Source of the DNA: Owenia fusiformis
Taxonomy: Eukaryota > Annelida > Polychaeta > Sabellida > Oweniidae
Reading direction: 5' to 3'
DNA: 64,000 bases
Assembly: GCA_903813345.2 (NCBI GenBank)
Contig: CAIIXF020000007.1
Span: forward strand, 26,508,698-26,572,697
The notes under the pieces were generated by a model. That model made no database searches, was not told where the DNA came from, and saw only the letters and a list, made by a program, of their open reading frames with translations. Each line of letters starts with the position of its first letter. Position 1 is the first letter of the stretch. Positions 1-11,494 of the stretch are shown one piece after another. Made by a program: the position numbers and the translations under genes.

Positions 1-146
1 AACCTAATATAAATACAAAGTTTGATACAAGGAACAAACACGTAGGTGATTTTTATGATGTTTATTCATTTATCAGCACGTATTATACATTGAAAAACCA
101 GTGTGTTTTTTCCGGAGTAAATACCCCATTTTTTGCATTGGATCGA

Positions 147-192
147 GTCTGGCCCAGATCTACGATTTCGAGAGTAGATAACTGGGCCAGAC
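147..192. repeat. 17-bp-arm hairpin in HDHD2 intron
   Basis: Arm GTCTGGCCCAGATCTAC at 147-163 pairs with 174-192 across a 10-base loop, with a two-base bulge (AA at 180-181). It lies in the intron just downstream of the HDHD2 donor. No flanking duplication was seen. Confidence 0.75.
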
Positions 193-291
193 GGGTTTGG
201 TTAGGATAAAGTAAGACTAAAAATAACACTAGGCCTACATGTAAAAAATAATAGACCAATATGTATTGCTGAAATACAAATAATTTTTTAC

Positions 292-434
292 CTCTCAATT
301 GCGCTATGAGCCGTTGAAATGGCAGTGCTCTCAACATGTACAGTCCCACTCAAGTCTATTAAAACAGTCCTTGCCTTCCCTGATGGAGGCATATCTGAAT
401 TTGAATTGATTGATTGTGATAGATGATTACGCTT
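292..434 (-). CDS. HDHD2: HDHD2-like HAD phosphatase, first recognisable coding exon (partial gene)
   Basis: On the minus strand an ATG at 392-390 opens MPPSGKARTVLIDLSGTVHV, which matches the N terminus of animal HDHD2 (KAVLVDLSGTLHIE in the human protein, from memory). DLSGT is HAD motif I with the nucleophilic aspartate. The exon ends at 292 in a canonical AG|GTAAAA donor, phase 2, so the rest of the gene lies left of the window. A polypyrimidine tract and CAG acceptor just upstream put the likely exon start at 434, making 434-393 5'UTR. The open frame continues upstream to an ATG at 539, but that stretch is AT-rich and resembles intron. LHPP is the nearest alternative; its motif reads DISGVLY, which fits less well. 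The family acts as cytosolic HAD phosphatases; the exact substrate is unclear. Confidence 0.72.
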
Positions 435-539
435 CTGAACAGGGAAATAATTTTTTTCTAATTTTTTCCATTGAATTTTCAAAAATTGACGTTTAGAAGT
501 CAAATTATGGAATGTACGAAGAAAAATATTCAATGACAT

Positions 540-1150
540 TGGCGTTAGTGAATAAAAATAATTTGTTTTGTCGGTATAGTTAGTACAGATGCATTTAAAT
601 GCTACTGCAAAACCTGATATCTAGAAAATACTGCAAAAAGATGTTTCTGCCATGGAAGCTGACATCTTGAATCTCGTCTACTCTCGTTGTTCGAGAATTT
701 CAACGGGATTTCGGTAGAGGTTCTATGTAAGCAGTCACGACACTTAGAGCATTTTCCCATTTAGGACACCCACGGAAATTCTCCTTGTGTCCACTACAAA
801 TTTGGGAATTCTCATTACATACACTCAAACTTTATTTCTACATTTCACATGCAAGCCACATCAATTCATATGTAGTTTCCTCTTGTGTAATTCCACGAAC
901 ACTATGACACACCATTTGTCTCTAAGCTCAATGTCCAACATGTGTCAGGTACCTATACACATCGTGACCGATGCAAGCAGTCACGAAAATTCAACAAATC
1001 TCGTCCACATCAGTTATGCCTGTGAAATCTCCTCCACACGTGCGCACGTATACGTAGTACTAACTCCCTTACATGCGCGAATCTCGCCCACATCCGTTTT
1101 GCCTGTGTATTCTCCTCTACACGTGCACGTAGTACTTACTAATTCGCCCT
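540..1150. other. non-coding spacer left of minisatellite array
   Basis: No convincing gene. It contains a 20-base segment at 719-738 (TTCTATGTAAGCAGTCACGA) that recurs with one mismatch, inverted, at 12814-12833 outside the second minisatellite array. A 121-codon open frame at 787-1152 has no family resemblance and is treated as chance. Confidence 0.5.
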
Positions 1151-1174
1151 AATTCCACTGTTTCACATCTTCGC

Positions 1175-1965
1175 ACAGATTGGTGGGGTAAACGGGGGTA
1201 CATACTCATGCATTTACATATCTCCTATACACTTCATCCTACTATATTACGTACCGTGGTTGGGGGGGTAAACGGGGTAGATACTCTGACATGTAATTAC
1301 ATATCTCCTATACACTTCATCCTACTATACGTATCGTGGCTGGCGGGGTAAACGGGGTACATACTTCACATGTATTTACATATCTCCTATACACTTCATC
1401 CTACTATAAGTCATGTAAGTACCGTGGTTGGCGGGGTAAACGGGGTAGATACTCTGACATGTATTTACATATCTCCTATACACTTCATCCTACTATACGT
1501 ACCGTGGCTGGCGGGGTAAACGGGGTACATACTTCACATGTATTTACATATCTCCTATACACTTCATCCTACTATACGTACCGTGGCTGGCGGGGTAAAC
1601 GGGGTACATACTTCACATGTATTTACATATCTCCTATACACTTCATCCTACTATACGTACCGTGGCTGGCGGGGTAAACGGGGTACATACTTCACATGTA
1701 TTTACATATCTCCTATACACTTCATCCTACTATATTACGTACCGTGGTTGGTGGGGTAAACGGGGTAGATACTCTCACATGTATTTACCCATCTCCCATA
1801 CACTTCATCCTACTATACGTACCGTGGCTGGCGGGGTAAACGGGGTACATACTTCACATGTATTTACCCATCTACCATACACTTCATCCTACTATACGTA
1901 CCGTGGCTGGCGGGGTAATCGGGGTACATACTTCACATGTATTTACATATCTCCCATACACTTCA
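1175..1965. repeat. minisatellite array 1 (~75-86 bp unit, about 10 copies)
   Basis: About ten copies of a unit built on GGGGTAAACGGGGTACATAC followed by a CACATGTATTTACATATCTCC block. Spacing is about 77-86 bp and small indels distinguish the copies. The core is the reverse complement of the core of the array at 11.5-12.8 kb, so the two arrays are inverted members of one family. The unit length leaves some copies open in one frame, giving false open frames. Confidence 0.9.
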
Positions 1966-2125
1966 CACTCAAAGCCACTTAAGTGTGAAATAGATTTTGT
2001 TAAAAAGTGAAAAAAATTCTAAAATGTTTTTTCAAATAGACATATAGTATATATCTGTATACAATTGTACATTCGTTACCCAAGGCATTTAAGTAAACTC
2101 CAAGGGAAATTGGCGAATTTTCAAA

Positions 2126-2422
2126 TTGAAATTAGGGTCCGTCTCAAACATGAATTCCTTAAGTAATGCGGGCTCAGCAGGTCATTATGACAGTTTGATT
2201 CAAAGAAACGCAAATTCTTTGGCACGCTCTGTAACTAAGAAAGATCGAGGTAGTAAAAAAGGTTGTAGGTGTGGTGTCAACCGAATAAGAAGTGGAAAAG
2301 AAATCTTATGCTGTGTAGGTAGAAGATGCCCATGTTCTTCAAAAAATGCTAAATGTCAACAATCGTGTGCTTGCCCTTCAAAAAATTGTAACAATGGTTT
2401 AAATGTGAAAAAACTAGAATGA
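2126..2422 (+). CDS. small CXC-domain protein, probably element-encoded
   Basis: A 98-codon frame. After a Ser/Asn-rich N terminus, a cysteine-rich block from about residue 48 reads GCRCG...CC-GRRCPC...C...CAC...CKNCNN-type spacing, typical of a tesmin/TSO1 or MSL2-like CXC zinc-binding domain. Such domains bind DNA in host regulators and also occur in transposon proteins. Its stop overlaps the start of the next frame (ATGA at 2419-2422). It lies just inside minisatellite array 1, with no introns visible and no host-gene neighbours. Codon use is AT-rich like the surroundings. Function is not established; a two-frame mobile-element gene or a decayed one is most likely. Confidence 0.45.
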   Translation: MKLGSVSNMNSLSNAGSAGHYDSLIQRNANSLARSVTKKDRGSKKGCRCGVNRIRSGKEILCCVGRRCPCSSKNAKCQQSCACPSKNCNNGLNVKKLE

Positions 2423-2751
2423 GACTAACAAAAGCCAGCAAGAAACATGTAACATCTTTCGAATATTTGTCGAACAATTTGCAAGAAATTAATACTGGGC
2501 CGACGGATAAATTCCAATTTTATCTTATTGCCGTGATATACAGATTGCTAATAAAGAGAAAGGGTAAAGAAAAGGTAGACGTGAATAGGGTTTATGATAT
2601 ATACTGTAAGTGCATCGACGCAATTAATAAAAGAAGAATGGCAAATGATTCGATTACGAAAATGAACATAAAACAAGTAAAACGTGTTGTCACAAATATA
2701 GACAAAAATGAATTTATACTATATTCCAAAGTGTGTAAACGAAATTCTTAA
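2419..2751 (+). CDS. basic hypothetical protein overlapping the CXC frame
   Basis: A 110-codon, lysine/arginine-rich frame that starts in the last codon of the CXC frame through an ATGA overlap. I recognise no domain. It may be the continuation of the CXC protein after a frameshift, or a second frame read by termination-reinitiation. The tight junction and shared strand argue that the two belong together. Confidence 0.35.
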   Translation: MRLTKASKKHVTSFEYLSNNLQEINTGPTDKFQFYLIAVIYRLLIKRKGKEKVDVNRVYDIYCKCIDAINKRRMANDSITKMNIKQVKRVVTNIDKNEFILYSKVCKRNS

Positions 2752-2759
2752 AATACAAT

Positions 2760-3745
2760 TGCCTTTAAACGTTTGATATTGTGGTAGACTTTGCCATTTT
2801 CACTATTATTGCCTCGTGGACGATGGTTTACACTAGACATATGGCGCGCATCGCCCCGTGATGTATAAAGTTAGCAAAGAAGATGTGCAGCTGAGATAGG
2901 AGGATGAACTTTAACATATTGAATTTTGTTTTCAAAATATAAATTATCCATACTTTGCAAATTTCAAAATACCATCTTAAGTTAGTACATGTTCGAAATG
3001 TGTATTGGGAAAATTTAATATCATGATCACTTTCTTTTACATTAGGCGTAGATATAAGCATATACGCATTTTTAATAATAGCTTAAAGCCACACATAGAC
3101 ATTTTACCTATATTTTAAAAAACCCCAAAAAGTAATAAATATGACACTGTGCTATAAAAAATGAGATAGAAAATATTGTGGCTCAGAAATAAAGAAAAAA
3201 AAAGAAAACATGATATGCCACGGCCGGGATTTGAACCACTCTGCCACAGCCCCAGCTTAAATCTTAAGATGCATTTTTAGTATTCATTCTTAATTTCAGA
3301 AAAATGTTTTTCCTCTACACGTCAATAATCATGGTAATAATATTACAATACATATCTGAGTAAATATTCTAAGCCAAATTCAGAATAAATGCTGTTAATC
3401 CAGTTTTCATTTTGAGAATCTACTTCCTGTCATGACTGTCAAAAAAACATGGCTTCCAAAACAAAATTCTTGCTTCCAATTTTCAAAATGATATATATTC
3501 ATGGATCAGCTAATTTTGGCACCTGAAGCCATCCTAATAGAAAGGTAAGACTATTTTCTTGAAAAGTATTTCCTGAAATCCCCAATTTCGGCCTCTGATC
3601 GTGTAAGAAAGTCACTTTAATGCTACTAATAGGCGACTGATCACTATAATTGTTGGGTAACGGTGGTCTCAGTTATTACACTATTTTCATTCAATGATTT
3701 AATGACATACTTTTATGGTCCCTCGATTACATACATCTGCTCTGT
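2760..3745. other. AT-rich spacer with a tRNA-like fragment
   Basis: No gene seen. At 3215-3258, minus strand, a truncated tRNA-like piece holds a B-box-like GGTTCAAATCCC next to a GGCAGAGTGG segment, with no anticodon arm between them: a decayed tRNA-derived repeat. Confidence 0.5.
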
Positions 3746-3748
3746 ACA

Positions 3749-5188
3749 TAATCACGGGGTACCATCGAATAATTTTAGCAACGTACCGGAGAACGACATT
3801 TTGCTAAGAAATGGCAATAATTTAGCACAATATATTTTTTAACTAGAATTCTACTTTGATTTTGACAAAAGTAAGTATTTCATGCAATGGCTATTTCATT
3901 CATGAGTTTGTAGGAATTCTGTTGGAACCCAGTTCTGATCAAGTACGAAGTTATTGAAATCGGCGCAGTCGGACTTTACTCCGAAAGATGGTTTTTCGAT
4001 TATAACTTTTTACAACATTTAAGTATAGACTTTTGAAAAAAGTACAGAATAGTCCTTATACTATTGAATAATTCTGTTATTTCTGATTCACACGACTCTG
4101 ATTTATTTAATTAAAAAAAAAGTTTTCAAAATATTACTTAGGAACGTAACCGGAGCTGGGAACGTAACCAGAGCAGTTCAGTTGAATTATATAATTTAAA
4201 AAAATAAAATATATGATTTAAAGCATATATATTATTTACAAACACATATGAATTTTAAAATAAGCATTTATTACCCTTCACTTACAGGAAAATCAATGCA
4301 TGGCAAAACATATAAATTTTCTAAAGATATATTTTTTGCACTTATATTTTAGAGTATCAAAAAATTCACTGATAGTTATTGCTTCAGTGGGAAGCTGGGA
4401 AGTAACATAAGGAGATACATGTATTTATAAACAGTATATAAATACGAAATTAGTCTATCAGAGTGGGTTCTAATAGTTCGCTGAACAAATACAATGGGTG
4501 AAATCAAATGGAATTATTTGCTTACTACATTTAATCACTTCATTCTCCATACAATGATTGTTCTATGTTTGATAGCCTTTCTAAGGTAAGTGCACTTATG
4601 CATGGTAAATACCAAATTTAATTTTTCACAATGGATACATTTTTTTCTTTAAATAAAATGTAATAAATACGCATTCGAACAATCCCGTATGTTTTTAAAT
4701 TAGTATATGTGCTTTAAATCATATATTTTAATTTTTTTTGATTAAATAATTCAACTGATCTGCTCCGGTTACGTTCCCAGCTCCGGTTACGTTCCTAAGT
4801 AATATTTTTAAAACTTTTTTTTTAATTAAACTATTCAGAGTCGTGTGAATCAGAAATAACAGAACTATTCTAAAGTGTAAGGACTATTCTGTACTTTTTT
4901 CAAAAGTCTATACTTAAATGTTTTGAAAAGTTATAATCGAAAAACCATCTTTCGGAGTAAAGTCCGTCTGCGCCGATTTCAATAACTTCGTACTTGATCA
5001 GAACTGGGTTCCAACAGAATTCCTACAAACTCATAAATGAAATAGTTATTGCATGGAATACTTACTTTTGTCAAAATCAAAATAGAACTCTAGTTAAAAA
5101 ATATATTGTGCTAAATTATTGCCATTTCTTAGTAAAATGTCGTTCTCCGGTACGTTGCCAAAATTATTCGATGGTACCCCGTGATAAT
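3749..5188. mobile_element. large foldback element (inverted arms of ~450-480 bp)
   Basis: The left arm (about 3749-4225) and right arm (about 4690-5188) are near-identical inverted copies. The outer ends share ATCACGGGGTACCATCGAAT, and the inner parts share the paired CCGGTTACGTTCCCAGCTCC module. The central loop of about 460 bp is unique and carries a TATA-like box and a short exon-like frame (separate entry). No transposase is seen, so this is non-autonomous. Confidence 0.85.
4437..4585 (+). other. possible orphan promoter and first exon in the foldback loop
   Basis: A TATAAAT box at 4437-4443 is followed 51 bp later by ATG 4494. The frame ends in an excellent donor, CTAAG|GTAAGT, at 4585. 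A second in-frame ATG at 4554 gives a short hydrophobic leader (MIVLCLIAFL). The plan resembles the first exons of the astacin genes, but no downstream exon was found. It could be chance. Confidence 0.25.
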
Positions 5189-6136
5189 GACCACTTGACA
5201 AGTTGCACTCTCCAGATACACGAATGTGCGAATGATCTACTGATATTTGAACTACGATGTCTTCTACAGAAACATTCAACAGTTTAGTTCCATGACAGAG
5301 CACATTATTAGTCGAAATTAACATTTGGAAATATTGTGTAACATTATGTAAAACGCCACGCTGAAAATAGGTTCAGTCGCTACTGTAATATTGCTCTACT
5401 CATTAATTTAGATTTTGAGTGGATGATTAACTTACATTATACGTTTGAACTTTACATTAGTAGAGAGATTTCGCACGGCGTGAAAGTACAACTTATAACG
5501 TATACTTATACTTATAACCAAACGTACAAGGTGTTTCATTATGTGGGCTTTTCGTCAGGAAAGATCTTCTCGGACTGTAATAAATAAAGGTCAAAGGGAT
5601 GCCATTTGTTCTTTCTTGAATTGTAGCATGTTTAGTTGATCCAAATGTGTTTGTCTAGAATAAAATAGGCTTATATATAGTACGTATGTTATAGACCTAT
5701 CTCTTATCAAATTGACTTTTTGAGATGCTCGTTATGAAACACCATGGGCCCATGGAAACACCCTGTATGTCATTTGTTGAGCTACTGAATGGGTCGTTTC
5801 CAGGAATTGCTAGAACCTACTAGTTTGATTGGTGTTTCAAATTGATGGTTTAAGTATTTGATTGGATACTGTTCCTACTCAGCCAATTGTTTTTAAAAAA
5901 TGCTTGCGGTCAATTGTTCCACACACATGCAGGTAAAGCTTTATACGGAGATCCAACTGTATACGTTGATCATCTCGTATATATACCGTTTTGTAAGTTC
6001 ATTGAACTTATACTGATCATGAAAACTTTGAAATAATCAACTTGTTTATGTCATGACACGCTTTAAAGGATTATGACTCACTTTAAAAGATCGTGTTTAT
6101 AATACACTACAACTACTAGGACACGGAAGTAAGCAT
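5189..6136. other. spacer with degraded inverted repeats
   Basis: No gene seen. The segment at about 5455-5510 (AGAGAGATTTCGCAC, then GAAAGTACAACTTAT) recurs inverted at about 10640-10690. A GGTGTTTCAT/ATGAAACACC pair at about 5529-5742 suggests a small MITE. Confidence 0.45.
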
Positions 6137-6367
6137 TTAAGTATAGGCCGCGCCTGGAGAGCCTTAAAATTTAAGGCTCTCTAGCCAAATGGGTTACCAA
6201 AATGCTAAAGAGCCTTAAATTTTAAGGTTCTTTAGCATTTCGGCTAAAGAGCCTTAAATTTTAAGTAATTTTTTTGATCGATAAAATCACTGATTATTAA
6301 ACCGGAAGTGTCTTCTCTGAGGTCCGCGAAGATGAAGAAGATAACATATAACGGAGTGGCTCCAGGA

Positions 6368-6522
6368 CCGACAATTGTCGGTACTGGAGACTGTCCAGGG
6401 GTATTTGCTGGGGTACCGACAATTGTCGGCACTCTATCGTCACCTAGTAGTGCCAGATAGAGAACCGACAATTGTCGGTACGCAAGTGGCTACTACGTGT
6501 TTTTGCTAGAGAGCCGACAATT
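6368..6522. repeat. three 14-bp palindromes plus a half site at 48-49 bp spacing
   Basis: CCGACAATTGTCGG occurs at 6368-6381, 6416-6429 and 6465-6478, with a half copy at 6514-6522. Start-to-start distances are 48, 49 and 49 bp. A further CGACAATTGTCGG lies near 9190. The sequences between copies are not alike, so this is not a plain tandem repeat. Confidence 0.85.
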
Positions 6523-6569
6523 TCATAAATGAATGCACTACTTTTACTTCTAGAAATAACCTCATCACT

Positions 6570-6636
6570 GGTAGCCTAGTGGTTAGGGAGCACGACTTGA
6601 ACACACTCGGTCCCGAGTTCAAATCCCGGCAGGACC
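6570..6636 (+). repeat. tRNA-like sequence (SINE head or tRNA relic)
   Basis: An A-box-like TAGCCTAGTGG and a B-box GAGTTCAAATCCC lie at tRNA spacing, followed by a T-run after GGACC. The stems are poor, so it is not a working tRNA. It resembles the copy at 10152-10219 on the other strand (shared TAGTGGTTAGGG and the GGACC end). Confidence 0.6.
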
Positions 6637-7058
6637 TACTTTTTTCTTTTGAGGGGGGGCAAAGTGCTTCTTTTGCGGTATGGAATCGTACAGGCATAAT
6701 TTATTTCGACAAAAATTGATTCAACTTCCATCAAAATTGTCCTACAAGCTTCAATTAAAAAACATTTTAAAGCTCTTTTCTTATTCTATCTGATGGGTCG
6801 ATATATACAGTTAGGGGAGGGGATGCTTTCGCCCCCTTCGCTCTCTACCCTTACTACGCCACGCCATTAACTAAGGGAGCCAAATGCAACTTCCATCAAA
6901 AATTGTGCTATAAGGTATGAGTACCGTAATCCAACACCAAATTCGAAAATTCATAACAATACTTTGCACATATGGGGTTCGTGACCAACTATGAAACGCT
7001 TACCCCCCATAGTGTTATATATCAAAATGCACCTGTCCATATAGGGGTTCGATTGACC

Positions 7059-8545
7059 CCCAATTGAAAAAAGCCTATGGAAAATCATCTCCAATTATCA
7101 CCTAACTTACTATTGATAATTAGTTGAAAGTTAGGTGTAAAAATTCACATGCAAATGAGCTAATTATCAATTTAATTAACGCTTAATTTGCAACTTAATT
7201 AACGATTAACTACCATCAATATGCAAATGAGCTATTTGTGTAAATTAGTTGAAAGTTAGTTGTAAGTTTGATGTAAGTTAATCTCTAATTATCACCTAAC
7301 TTACTATTGATAATTAGTTGAAAGTTAGGTTTAAGTCAGATTTGTGACATCTCAAAAATGTCTCGCTTCTTTTTTGCTTCTCTTCACTCTGAGATTTTTG
7401 CTTCATCTTGAACTATTTTGTGACGGAATATTCATCTTAATTAGGATCTTTCAGAACAGACAACATTGAACTTGAACTATTGAAATTTCACAGCAAGAGG
7501 AGGGAAAACCCCATGATTCAATGGATGACATACGATTTCCTCCTTCGCACAACTCCTTTTGTCGAAAACGTACCCTCCATCTTGGTTTTCAAAGTTTTCA
7601 AATTGACCTAGTTTTAAACCAATCAACGATCGACTCGCTAAACCAATCAGCGATGATGTCATCTCAATACAGATTTACATTATAAGCGTATGTCATCTTT
7701 GGACCCTGGGGTTTCTCCCCCTCTTTTTTGTAAAGCTATTCTATTTTGCAAATTTTTAAGATTCATGAAAAGCATGTGAAAACATCATTATTGCCATCAA
7801 CAACTAAAATCAGAACACAAACATTAGACTATAATGTTACATAATAAGGACGTAACAGATATAATCAAAAATATGTTTTGAAATGTCTTTGATCTAACAA
7901 TCATTATTTAGAAGAGCACATTTGGATTACTTGTGAAATATAGGTAACCCATGTTAGTACCTAAATTGCATTCTAGGATTAATATTATATGATCTGATTC
8001 AAAAAGATTTTTTAAATTCATAAACATTTCAGACAGAAGTGTGAATAAAATTTAACATACATTGTATTCATGTTCTACATACCCTTATAATAATGTTGAC
8101 CAAATTTCATGGTAGTATACGCACCATTCACGTTGTAATTCTCAATTTTATGAGAGAAATATCTCTCACATGTTTTCTTTTTCCACCATCTTGAAATTAA
8201 ATTTAGGGGCTTTGCATTTCTAAATCATGGGCCTAATTTACGACTAATTATCATTATAATCATTCTATATGTTAACTATCAACCAATAATCTACTTCAGA
8301 ACAAAAACGTTTTAATTTACCACTTACTATCACCCTCAATCTTAATTATCAACTAAAAATCATAAATCAGCATTATTGTAAGTTAATTTACGTTGAACTT
8401 GCTACTGATAATTAGGCCATAATTATCATTGATTTAATTAACGCTTAACTTTAATTCCAATTGCCAGCAGAATTGTTGATAATTAGTTGTAAATTAGTTG
8501 GTAATAAGTTGGTGATTAGTTTTATTTTTCAATTGGGATAGGGAG
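7059..8545. mobile_element. 1.5-kb foldback/MITE-like element with short subterminal repeats
   Basis: The ends read CCCAATTGAAAAA and its inverse (about 7059 and 8533). Subterminal zones at 7085-7340 and 8220-8530 are full of variants of AATTAGTTGTAAGTTAG in both orientations. No open frame of note lies inside. Nested within the 4.3-kb element. Confidence 0.55.
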
Positions 8546-10151
8546 TCGGGTTACTTTTTGAGATATCAGCGTCCGTTTATTGTAACTTGCGTTTGCTACC
8601 ACTTCCTCAATTCTGATATGACGGGCAAACGCGTAGTAAACATGCTCACGTTCGGAACTATTTTCACCTACATCGCTATTTTCGTAATTCAAATGAAAGT
8701 TGAACTCCTCTTTATTTTGATACCAAATAGTGGCATACTAGGTACCCTAGAAGCCAACTATGGGTTATTTAGAATGATACCACAGGTTTTTAAATGGACT
8801 ACATACCTTTTGGCGGATGGATATGGAACCTCATACCATAAGCTTCAAATAAAAAACATTCTAGCTATTTTCTTCTATCTAATGGGTAGCAAACGCCCCT
8901 TTCTACGCCTGATCGGCTCAGGAGAAATATCCTGTCTGTTTAGAATATATATAGCCGTTTACTCTGCATTAATAGCTCTCTAACGTCTTACTTGTTCATG
9001 TTTTTTATTGGGTTTTCAACGTTTACTACCATTCCCCGTTCCCGGGCTACCATTTTTTGACTGGGTTTGGCAATCCCCGGGTAACCGGGGCTAAGCCCTC
9101 CCCGGGTTTTGCACTTGTTCCCAAAATATCCGTATGATATCTGAAATATCCCCCCGCGCATTGCGCATGCGCCAGAAAATTCGAAAATCGACAATTGTCG
9201 GTACTCTAGCCTTTACGAACATATAAAGATTTCAGTCATTTCAACTAACTTTGCCGTCGATTTGATTTATATGGTTTTAAATGATCTTCTAATGCTTACT
9301 ATGACTTCTATTAGTACTGTTTTGACTTCTTCACTTCATAAAAAAACATTATCACTTTTTGCTCGACTCATAAATTTACTTCCGGTCTACCGAGAGAAAT
9401 AAAAGAATGTTTTCAATCCTCAGTCTAAATTTGGGTTTTTAAAGGTTCAAACATCGATTTTGAAAAGTAAATGTTTGTTTGATGTTCATGCATATATCGA
9501 AAATATATGTCTCTGGTTCACCAGAGAAGGTGTAAGACCAGGCAATCACGTATAGCCAGAAAAATGTTGTTTTTTCCATTTTATCCTCTATAAATCGCAA
9601 GGTCCGTTTAGTAAAGATTTTGATGTATAGACATTCATTGATGGATTGGAGGCTAGGATAAAAATGTTGTTGTTGTGTTGCATAAGCCGCTGTTTCCTCG
9701 ACAGTTCACGTCTTGTACTGTAAATTTTCTTTGTGCTCTCTCATGTGCTTTTAAAAATTCTCACTTGTGAGGAAAATATTATGCAAAAATATCTCGTCAC
9801 ATGAAAAATTCTAAAATCAGCATTGAAATCTAATGGGCAATATATTTGGAAGTGTATTCTGTGATGTCCCTGGGCTGATGTCCCTGCATTCACGATAAAC
9901 TTCGTCAAGATGTGCTGATCTAGAAGAAACAAGATCCTTTTTTATCCCCAGGTCTTCATCATACTTTTTGCCATCTTAAAATGGGATTCCCTGTATTCTC
10001 GTGACTATAGCAAAGCCAATACAAGTGATTAATTTCATTAAACTTTGATGATTGAGTGATGGAGCAAGCCCAAGAATTCTAGAAAAAATTGTGTGCATAA
10101 TTTCCGGACATCAGAAAACAAACTTCCGGCTTGTTATTCAAAATAAAAAGT

Positions 10152-10219
10152 GGTCCATCGGGTAATCGAACCCACGCCGCAGAAGTGAAAAGCGAGCACC
10201 CTAACCACTATACTAGAGT
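10152..10219 (-). repeat. tRNA-Glu-like sequence (SINE head or tRNA relic)
   Basis: On the minus strand CTAGTATAGTGGTTAGG (A box) is followed by a TTTTCAC anticodon-like segment and GGGTTCGATTACCC (B box). Acceptor ends do not pair, so it is a tRNA-derived repeat and not a gene. Confidence 0.6.
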
Positions 10220-10500
10220 GTTTACCATGATAGGACTAATTTTTTTGCAACTCTATGCTGATATACATGTGTTAAATTTTTAAGTGGCATTCCGGGTTGA
10301 AAAACTTTCGAGAGTGTTGTTTTATTGTTTAGAAGACGAAAACTTCAATAAAAAACAATATAAACACGGATTATAAACACAAAGGCTCTCTAGCCAAAAC
10401 ACTATGTTCACAGCTAAATAGCCTTAAATTTTAAGGCTCTTTAGCATTTTGGCTAAAGAGCCTTAAATTTTAAGGTACTCCAGACACTTCGTTAAGTATA

Positions 10501-11490
10501 ATGTGCATAATCTACACGTGCATTCACAGTTTCTAGTTGATGGAGCTTTTCTATATCGGGAATAGTTATGTTCCATTAAGTACAATTTGAAATTGATTTT
10601 AGTAAATATAATAGTTCGACATGACCCTTTAAAGTATACGTATACGTATAAGTTGTACTTTCACTTATGTGCGAAATCTCTCTAGTGTTTTAAAGTATTT
10701 ACGAATTAAATAACAGGTAGATAGATATATATTGACACAGATAAATTTTATTGAAAATATCCAAAACTTCTAATTGTGAATCTTAAATCATGTTTGTAAA
10801 TTAAAATAATGATGAAGGAAAATATGATATTTATTTGATATATGCAGAGAATTTGAAGTTTCAAAACAGCAATATTTACACATAAACCAATGGGCTAGTT
10901 GTAGAGAACAACCTAGTAGTTAACTGCCATCTATACGAGTCCTGGCTCCCATTATGAACATAACAATAAATACGTCCTCACCAACAAAATTTAATAAATA
11001 ATATTCAAGATGTGTCAGTTTTTAACGTCATTCTGGTAAAAATAAAAAATGGAAATGAACTGCACTTTTAATCAATGAAATGTTAACGCACGGCGCACAA
11101 CGCAAGGTTACTAGGAATACATTGGTAAAAGGTGCATTTTATAAGAATAATATCAACATTCTTCATAACAATTAAATTTATTACCATTCTTAATAAACAT
11201 AGTTACACATAAGCTTCATTCACTTTAGTAAGTACCCAATATTCAAGAAATGTTTTTTACTAGTTATTATTACAAATACACAGGCAAGGCTTTATGTAGA
11301 TGTATCTGTGAAATGACTATATCACAACCAGACAGGATTATTTATTAAAAACCAATTAAATAAATGTCCATACTTTATATAGTTATTTGGGAGTCAAACC
11401 AAAACAAAAAAATGTAAGTTTTTTAGTGTACATCCACACAACTAATGCAACATTGTGTAAACAAATCATTTAATATGGATAAGATATACA
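10501..11490. other. AT-rich spacer
   Basis: No gene or clear element apart from the inverted 10640-10690 segment that mirrors 5455-5510. AACTGCCATCTATACGAG at about 10923 has a relative at about 48750 (AACTGCCATCTATATGAG), so this is part of a dispersed family. Confidence 0.4.
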
Positions 11491-11494
11491 TAAG

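Larger units (their letters stand above)
6146..10491. mobile_element. 4.3-kb non-autonomous element with palindromic ends, flanked by 9-bp direct repeats
   Basis: Both ends carry CTGGAG, then nested palindromes built on AGAGCCTTAAA/TTTAAGGCTCT, in inverted orientation (6155-6265 and 10380-10480). TTAAGTATA occurs immediately outside each end (6137-6145 and 10492-10500), like a 9-bp target duplication of the Mutator type. Inward of each end sits a tRNA-like sequence pointing inward. No transposase frame is seen, and other elements are nested inside. The boundary is inferred from the repeats, so it could be off by tens of bases. Confidence 0.5.

Noticed and set aside
787-1152. 121-codon open frame left of array 1
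   Set aside because: No family resemblance, biased composition, no splice or promoter context.
1336-1982. Overlapping repetitive frames in array 1
   Set aside because: Products of the minisatellite unit; three frames are open in shifted copies of the same repeat.
8558-8983. 141-codon hydrophobic frame
   Set aside because: No recognisable domain; parts of its DNA resemble the repeat at 6.7-6.8 kb, so chance in repeat sequence.
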